A DNA stretch of 64,000 nucleotides from CAYMGM01 sp964390005 (lineage in GTDB: Bacteria; Pseudomonadota; Alphaproteobacteria; UBA9219), in contig CAYMGM010000001.1 in the NCBI GenBank assembly GCA_964390005.1, forward strand, positions 124,001 to 188,000. Reading direction: 5' to 3'. Under the pieces are notes generated by a model, which was not told where the DNA came from, did not search any database, and saw nothing but the letters and a program-made list of their open reading frames with translations. Shown here in pieces: positions 60,038 through 64,000 of this stretch. Each line of letters opens with the position of its first letter. Within the stretch, counting starts at the first letter, position 1. Both the position numbers and the translations under genes were made by a program.

Positions 60038-61462
60038 ATGGTTTTATCTCTCTTAGCTTTTCTGATCATCTTGTGCGGACTGGCCTCGGATGGGCTTGTG
60101 GTGCGTCTTTTGTTTATTATGCCATCGTTTGCTGCGATGGCCGTTCTTCCGCCATCTTGGCTGGGGGGCGTCAATATAACGCCAGGCAGTATGACTGCAT
60201 TGATCTTTTCCTTGCGTTACATGACAAAGCCAGGCGCGTTTCATGGTGCCGTCGCCGCTTGCTTGAATAGAAAAAAACTGGGCTGGCTTTTCGTCTTTTA
60301 CCTGGTCGCTTTTGCCGGAGCCCTTTTTCTTCCCCGGTTGTTCGCGGGGCGCATTCTAACTTATCAGCTCAGTACGGCAAAACTCAGCTATGTGATGCCA
60401 ACAGGAACAAATTTCACACAAGCCTTGTATCTATTTTTGTCAGTTATGACGGCCATCATGGTATCCGTGACGATTACAAAACGTCCAAAATTCGGAGATT
60501 TGTTGTTGAAAGGGTTTTATGCTGGCGGTTTGGCCGTTATTGGGACAGGGCTTCTTGATATTACGGCCAACCTGCTTGGACAAGGGGCTTTGCTGAAGGC
60601 TTTTTACACAGCCGAATATGGGTATTCAGCCGGGGCCATTAATGGGTCACGCCGTGTCTTAGGGTTGACGCCTGAGCCTTCTACCTTTGGTTCGCACGCT
60701 GTCGCTTTTGCGGCGTTGCTTCTTTTCTTCGGACCGGCGTATGCAACAAAAATAGAAAAGCGCAACGCGTTTCTTTGTGGCCTTGGGTGCGCGGTAATGG
60801 CGTTTCTTTCGCTTTCATCGACAGCGTATGCCGCGATGTCTGTCGCTTTAGGTTTGTTCGCCCTTTACAGTGTTAAAGGTTATTCGAGCGATGGCAAAAT
60901 TATTCGGCAATCCGTCGCCAACAAGCTGCTTATGGGGCTCTTTGTTTTTGTGTTGGTGGGGCTGTTCGTTTTGAGCTTCAGTGGCGCGTTCGACTATATG
61001 ATGAATATGTTCGATACGCTGCTTTTTAAAAAGCAGTACACCACGTCATATTTAGAAAGATCAAGTTGGACGACGACGGGGCTAGAAGCTTTTTTTCAGT
61101 CATGGGGGGTGGGCGTTGGCGTCGGATCTGTCCTTACCTCTAATTTTTTTGTTAATATTCTTGCAAGTACTGGCATTTTGGGCGCGATGCTATTTGCTCT
61201 TTTCTTGATGTCCTTTTTCACGGCGCGCGTCCCCATGAACAATGGGCGAGCATCGATTTTTATCGGTGCGGCTAAAAGAAGTTATCTGCCCATTATGGTT
61301 GGCGCCTTTTTTGCGGGAACGACACCTGATTTTGGCATTGTTCCCGCTGTGCTGTTCGGCTTGGTTTCTGGCTTTATAACCCCTATTGGTGGAGATTCTC
61401 ATCGGTCTTTGCCGTTGCAAAAAAACAAAACTTATTTGCGAAAACCGTTAGAGAGAAAATAG
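60038..61462 (+). CDS. Wzy-like polysaccharide polymerase / O-antigen ligase family membrane protein
   Basis: Integral membrane protein with about ten to twelve transmembrane helices and a large loop around residues 320-370 (LLFKKQYTTSYLERSSWTTTGLEAFFQSW) that matches the periplasmic loop of Wzy/WaaL proteins, including GLTPEPSTFGSHA. It would polymerise repeat units flipped by Wzx, or ligate the chain. ATG 60038 has GGGG upstream; a GTG at 60002 would overlap the previous gene by 23 bases. Wzy and WaaL cannot be separated by sequence alone; locus context favours Wzy. Confidence 0.8.
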   Translation: MVLSLLAFLIILCGLASDGLVVRLLFIMPSFAAMAVLPPSWLGGVNITPGSMTALIFSLRYMTKPGAFHGAVAACLNRKKLGWLFVFYLVAFAGALFLPRLFAGRILTYQLSTAKLSYVMPTGTNFTQALYLFLSVMTAIMVSVTITKRPKFGDLLLKGFYAGGLAVIGTGLLDITANLLGQGALLKAFYTAEYGYSAGAINGSRRVLGLTPEPSTFGSHAVAFAALLLFFGPAYATKIEKRNAFLCGLGCAVMAFLSLSSTAYAAMSVALGLFALYSVKGYSSDGKIIRQSVANKLLMGLFVFVLVGLFVLSFSGAFDYMMNMFDTLLFKKQYTTSYLERSSWTTTGLEAFFQSWGVGVGVGSVLTSNFFVNILASTGILGAMLFALFLMSFFTARVPMNNGRASIFIGAAKRSYLPIMVGAFFAGTTPDFGIVPAVLFGLVSGFITPIGGDSHRSLPLQKNKTYLRKPLERK

Positions 61463-61482
61463 GCGTTCTTGATTTCTAGAGA

Positions 61483-61758
61483 TCAAGCAAAAACCCCGAC
61501 GACGGACATTCCTACCTCTGGCGAAACAATAGCTATCGTCGTGGGGAGGTCGTTTGAAAAATCACTGTCGCTGCGAATGCAAGTGTAATAAAGACTTGGA
61601 TCGCCAGCTCCTGGCAACAGGCTTTCGTTGCCGTTTTCGTCCGTTATGGTTTGTTCGGCGCGACCCTTTTGGATCGGGATATAATTTTTAAAACTTGCCA
61701 CGAAGTTTTCTAAAAGAGCTTCATTATCACAAGATAAATATGTGTCGATATAAGCCAT
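61483..61758 (-). CDS. Hypothetical protein, last of a phage-like three-gene set
   Basis: 91-residue protein, not recognised. Small, acidic, no signal peptide. It lies seven bases after a phage-fibre-like gene on the same strand, so it is probably part of the same virion module; short proteins that follow tail or head-fibre genes are common in phages. Its end is 20 bases from the end of the convergent polymerase gene. Confidence 0.7.
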   Translation of the reverse strand: MAYIDTYLSCDNEALLENFVASFKNYIPIQKGRAEQTITDENGNESLLPGAGDPSLYYTCIRSDSDFSNDLPTTIAIVSPEVGMSVVGVFA

Positions 61759-61765
61759 CTTTCAC

Positions 61766-62731
61766 CTAAACGCTTTGGATTCTTTTAAGACAGAGTCTGT
61801 TTAAAACAGAAGGATCAACGGTATAGGATCCACTGCTGACGCTTATGTCTTGGGTGCTGTCATCGTCAAACGTGCAGCGTATCGTTGAAATACCCGATGG
61901 GATTGTAAAGGAAAGCTGATCTGTGGCACGTGTGACGGCGCTTCCATTTGTGGGAATGTATGATGTGGCAACAGAGCCAACTTCATACTGCTCTCCCCAT
62001 ATATTTATGTTACCTGATGATCCTAGATATGACGGTAAAGAGCCGTTGGTATCTAAATTATTTGTCAGGGCGTTATAGAAAGTAGAATGGTTTCCTGAAG
62101 TGTTTTCTTTGGCCTTTACTGAAATTCTATAATTTGAATTTCCTACCGCTTCAATGCTTGGTACAGCAACTGTAAAAGCGTTGTGGCCGACCACACCGGC
62201 ACTAACATCAAAATTTGCATAATAAAGTTCAGTGTACGACCCTGCATATGCTTTCATTTGCAGAATATACTCAGAACCCGCTCTTGCAAACACGCTCATG
62301 ATTATATCATTGTAGTTCATAGCTATAAGCGGCGGTTTTGCATAGTGAACTGAAGACCCTGTTCCTTCATTAAGATTTTTGAAATAGGTCATCCCGTCTG
62401 GAGAAAGCAGAGACGAATCTGACGCGGTAACGCCAGAAAGGGCCCAATTCGTAGGAGGATTTGAGTTTGTAAATAAGTTTGTTCTTTGAGGCTCAATCAG
62501 TAACCCGCTAGCTTCCCACAATCCCGTCGAGGTATTGTAGTCATAATTAAATCTAGGCGTATCTACCGAAGCGGTCCGCATGACGCCGCTACTGTCGAAA
62601 TAGGTTCCCGTGCTGGCGCGAGAGAAGCGACAATCGGTCGGCAGGATTCCGCTTGTAAAGGACAGATCCAACGCAGGCGGTTGGGGCGCGGCGCTCTTAT
62701 GCGTCTTGTCAAGTAAAAGAAGCATCGCCAT
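61766..62731 (-). CDS. Phage head-spike/tail-fibre-like protein
   Basis: The 320 residues carry the pattern RASTGTYFDSSGVMRTASVDTPRFNYD followed by GLLIEPQRTNLF and a beta-rich C-terminal half with TNWALSG, HAFTVAV and SYIPTNGSAVTRATD. This order is typical of phage head-spike and tail-fibre adhesin regions with a carbohydrate-binding fold. ATG 62731 directly follows the previous stop (one base between); a TTG six codons upstream is the alternative. It sits inside a polysaccharide locus, which is unusual. Adhesin or virion role is inferred from these motifs. Confidence 0.78.
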   Translation of the reverse strand: MAMLLLLDKTHKSAAPQPPALDLSFTSGILPTDCRFSRASTGTYFDSSGVMRTASVDTPRFNYDYNTSTGLWEASGLLIEPQRTNLFTNSNPPTNWALSGVTASDSSLLSPDGMTYFKNLNEGTGSSVHYAKPPLIAMNYNDIIMSVFARAGSEYILQMKAYAGSYTELYYANFDVSAGVVGHNAFTVAVPSIEAVGNSNYRISVKAKENTSGNHSTFYNALTNNLDTNGSLPSYLGSSGNINIWGEQYEVGSVATSYIPTNGSAVTRATDQLSFTIPSGISTIRCTFDDDSTQDISVSSGSYTVDPSVLNRLCLKRIQSV

Positions 62732-62732
62732 A

Positions 62733-63098
62733 TTAAACCGCGCGGACAATCAATTTCAGGGTCGAAGCTGTCGCCTGCAAGACGGGGCTTGCTGCCGTAC
62801 CTGACCTGATTTTCAGGTACTGCAAGGACGCAAAGCCTTTAGGATCAAGCATGATGCAACTAGAGGCGGTGGGAACGGCTGTAATTTCGCTACCGTCCTG
62901 GTCAATAAGGCTGTACCAGTTGGTGCCATTATCAGGGGACATTTGAAAAGTCAAAGAAGCGTTTGTCCAGTTGGCGGGAATGGCAACGCCAAACAAACGC
63001 AATCCGCCAAGATCGATCGTGTTTGTTATGGATGCGCTGGCGTTGATCGTAACGGGAAGCGCTTCCCAAGCGGAGACGCAGGTGTCTTTCAGTGACAT
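62733..63098 (-). CDS. Phage-like structural protein (first of the three-gene set)
   Basis: 121 residues from ATG 63098, preceded by AAAGGATTT. Beta-rich with SITNTIDLGGLRLFGVAIPANWTNASLTFQMSPDNGTNWYSL, a pattern common in phage virion proteins that carry a fibre or baseplate fold. The two downstream genes are close behind it. A strong minus-strand terminator (63118-63146) lies only 20 bases upstream, so transcription from further right should stop before it. The promoter is therefore unclear. Confidence 0.72.
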   Translation of the reverse strand: MSLKDTCVSAWEALPVTINASASITNTIDLGGLRLFGVAIPANWTNASLTFQMSPDNGTNWYSLIDQDGSEITAVPTASSCIMLDPKGFASLQYLKIRSGTAASPVLQATASTLKLIVRAV

Positions 63099-63117
63099 TT
63101 GAAATCCTTTCCAAGCA

Positions 63118-63146
63118 TAAAAAAAGCGGCCCCTGAAAAGGGCCGC
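63118..63146 (-). terminator. Strong terminator upstream of the phage-like genes
   Basis: Arms GCGGCCC (63126-63132) and GGGCCGC (63140-63146) with loop CTGAAAA; on the minus strand a run of T follows (63118-63125). It ends the transcript of the glycosyltransferase at 63305 and abuts the start of the gene at 63098. Confidence 0.88.
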
Positions 63147-63304
63147 GTGCCGCGAGATATTTTTGTTTTTGTTCCTGTAAGTGTTCCGAATGCGCGTCAA
63201 AGCAAAAAAGGCGCAAGGAACCTGTCTTTAGTCAATACGCGAAAGCGCGGATCTCGTCAAGGGAAAAATCCTACATTTAGACGAATGTTCAGAAAAATTC
63301 TACT

Positions 63305-64000
63305 TTAAACGAGTGCCTTGGCATAAATGGCTTGCTGATGATCGGGGGCGCATGTTTCCCATCCGGCTTTGGCTATCGCGTCGAAAAAACGTGGGTTCTC
63401 ATACAATTGCCGCATAGCTTTGGCGGTCGCATCAATGTCGGGATCGGCCCATGTGACTGTGCCATAGATACCGCTTTGATCCTTCATGGTAACAAGCTGA
63501 TAGGGAACAAGAAGAGCATTCTCAGGCGACATAAAGTCCATATTGCCAGACCAAGCCGTTGCAATCGTCGCAAGACCAGCGATACGGGCCTCAAGAAGAG
63601 GAAGGCCAAAACCTTCGGCGCGGTGTAGCGACACATAGACATGGGCATCGGTCATGATTTTTTCGATTTCGGCGCGCGTCAAGGTTTCGCGGATAAGATG
63701 GATGCGATCATCGCCAGCAACGGATTCGATGAATTGCGCTATTTCAGGTATTGTTGATTGGCCTTGTAACTTCACGACAAGGCGAGCGTTGTCTTCTTTT
63801 GAAAACGCTTTTTGAAAAGCCGCGACGACGGCAGCTGGATTCTTTCGCGTGAGGCCTGATCGTGCATCGGCCATGGTCAAAAAGCATAAAGGCTCTTGAT
63901 CGGCATGCCATTGACGGGGAGACGGGCCGCGATCCATGCGGACATGAGGCACAACGCGGATCGGATCGGCGTAAAGTTTGCCAAGTCCAAGGGCCGCAAA
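63305..64000 (-). CDS. Glycosyltransferase family 4, C-terminal part (runs off the window)
   Basis: Open to base 64000, so the N-terminal half lies outside. The present 231 residues hold the donor-binding half of a GT-B enzyme: VKLQGQSTIPEIAQFI, MTDAHVYVSLHRAEGFGLPLLEARIAGLATIATAWSGNMDFM with the E-x7-E-like pattern, and VTWADPDIDATAKAMRQLYENP. A GTG at 63952 is inside the gene and not its start. It belongs to the polysaccharide locus. Confidence 0.88.
   Translation of the reverse strand, partial: FAALGLGKLYADPIRVVPHVRMDRGPSPRQWHADQEPLCFLTMADARSGLTRKNPAAVVAAFQKAFSKEDNARLVVKLQGQSTIPEIAQFIESVAGDDRIHLIRETLTRAEIEKIMTDAHVYVSLHRAEGFGLPLLEARIAGLATIATAWSGNMDFMSPENALLVPYQLVTMKDQSGIYGTVTWADPDIDATAKAMRQLYENPRFFDAIAKAGWETCAPDHQQAIYAKALV

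Noticed and set aside
1..64000. CRISPR array, rRNA genes or complete insertion sequences
   Set aside because: No regular spacer-repeat pattern, no rRNA sequence and no transposase gene was seen anywhere in the window.

Overview
The window comes from the chromosome of a free-living alphaproteobacterium of moderate-to-high GC that can grow with or without oxygen. Alphaproteobacterial signs are the order sdhC-sdhD-sdhA-sdhB, a purC-purS overlap, a DUF1150 protein, a class II DAHP synthase, recG close to sdhE-mfd, and a VPLPA-CTERM exported protein. Genus cannot be fixed from the sequence alone. Nearly all genes are housekeeping genes in small operons; the accessory material is mainly at 35-46 kb and 52-64 kb.

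Layout. 0-5 kb is an anaerobic block: the end of ubiU, then ubiV (oxygen-independent ubiquinone hydroxylation), a perfect FNR-type box, and nrdD/nrdG (class III ribonucleotide reductase), with a palindromic repeat between nrdD and nrdG. 5-8 kb holds two unrecognised proteins. 8-15 kb has MoxR/DUF58, CCA-adding enzyme, DUF1150, two small membrane-anchored proteins and class II DAHP synthase. 15-23 kb has nadE, two different SAICAR synthetases (purC) flanking a deacetylase/YceI/lipoprotein operon, purS without purQ, and recG. 23-34 kb has an AraC regulator and a chemoreceptor between recG and sdhE-mfd, then small exported proteins, a pentapeptide-repeat protein and PpiD.

34-36.5 kb has tpiA and a tRNA-Pro(CGG) gene whose 3' end and terminator are repeated exactly (59 bp) 188 bp downstream, around a small highly structured segment. 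This looks like a minimal tRNA-targeted insertion or its scar. 36-40 kb has a D-Ala-D-Ala ligase-like ATP-grasp protein divergent from an alpha/beta hydrolase and a MurF-like ligase with a membrane domain.

40-47 kb is a tightly overlapping operon: acyl carrier protein, SDR reductase, AMP-dependent acyl ligase, LuxE-like acyl-protein synthetase, LuxC-like acyl reductase, NeuD/PglD-type acyltransferase, a TPR-like periplasmic protein and gluQ. No luciferase is present. The gene set best fits a pathway that builds an unusual acyl or hydroxyacyl group and attaches it to a surface sugar, comparable to the proposed tetronate genes (rfbK-O) of Vibrio cholerae O1.

47-51.5 kb has a Nudix protein and sdhCDAB. 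52-64 kb is a Wzx/Wzy-type exopolysaccharide or O-antigen locus: five glycosyltransferases, an acyltransferase, a flippase, a pyruvyl transferase and a polymerase. It is interrupted by three phage-virion-like genes behind a strong terminator. The last glycosyltransferase runs off the right edge.
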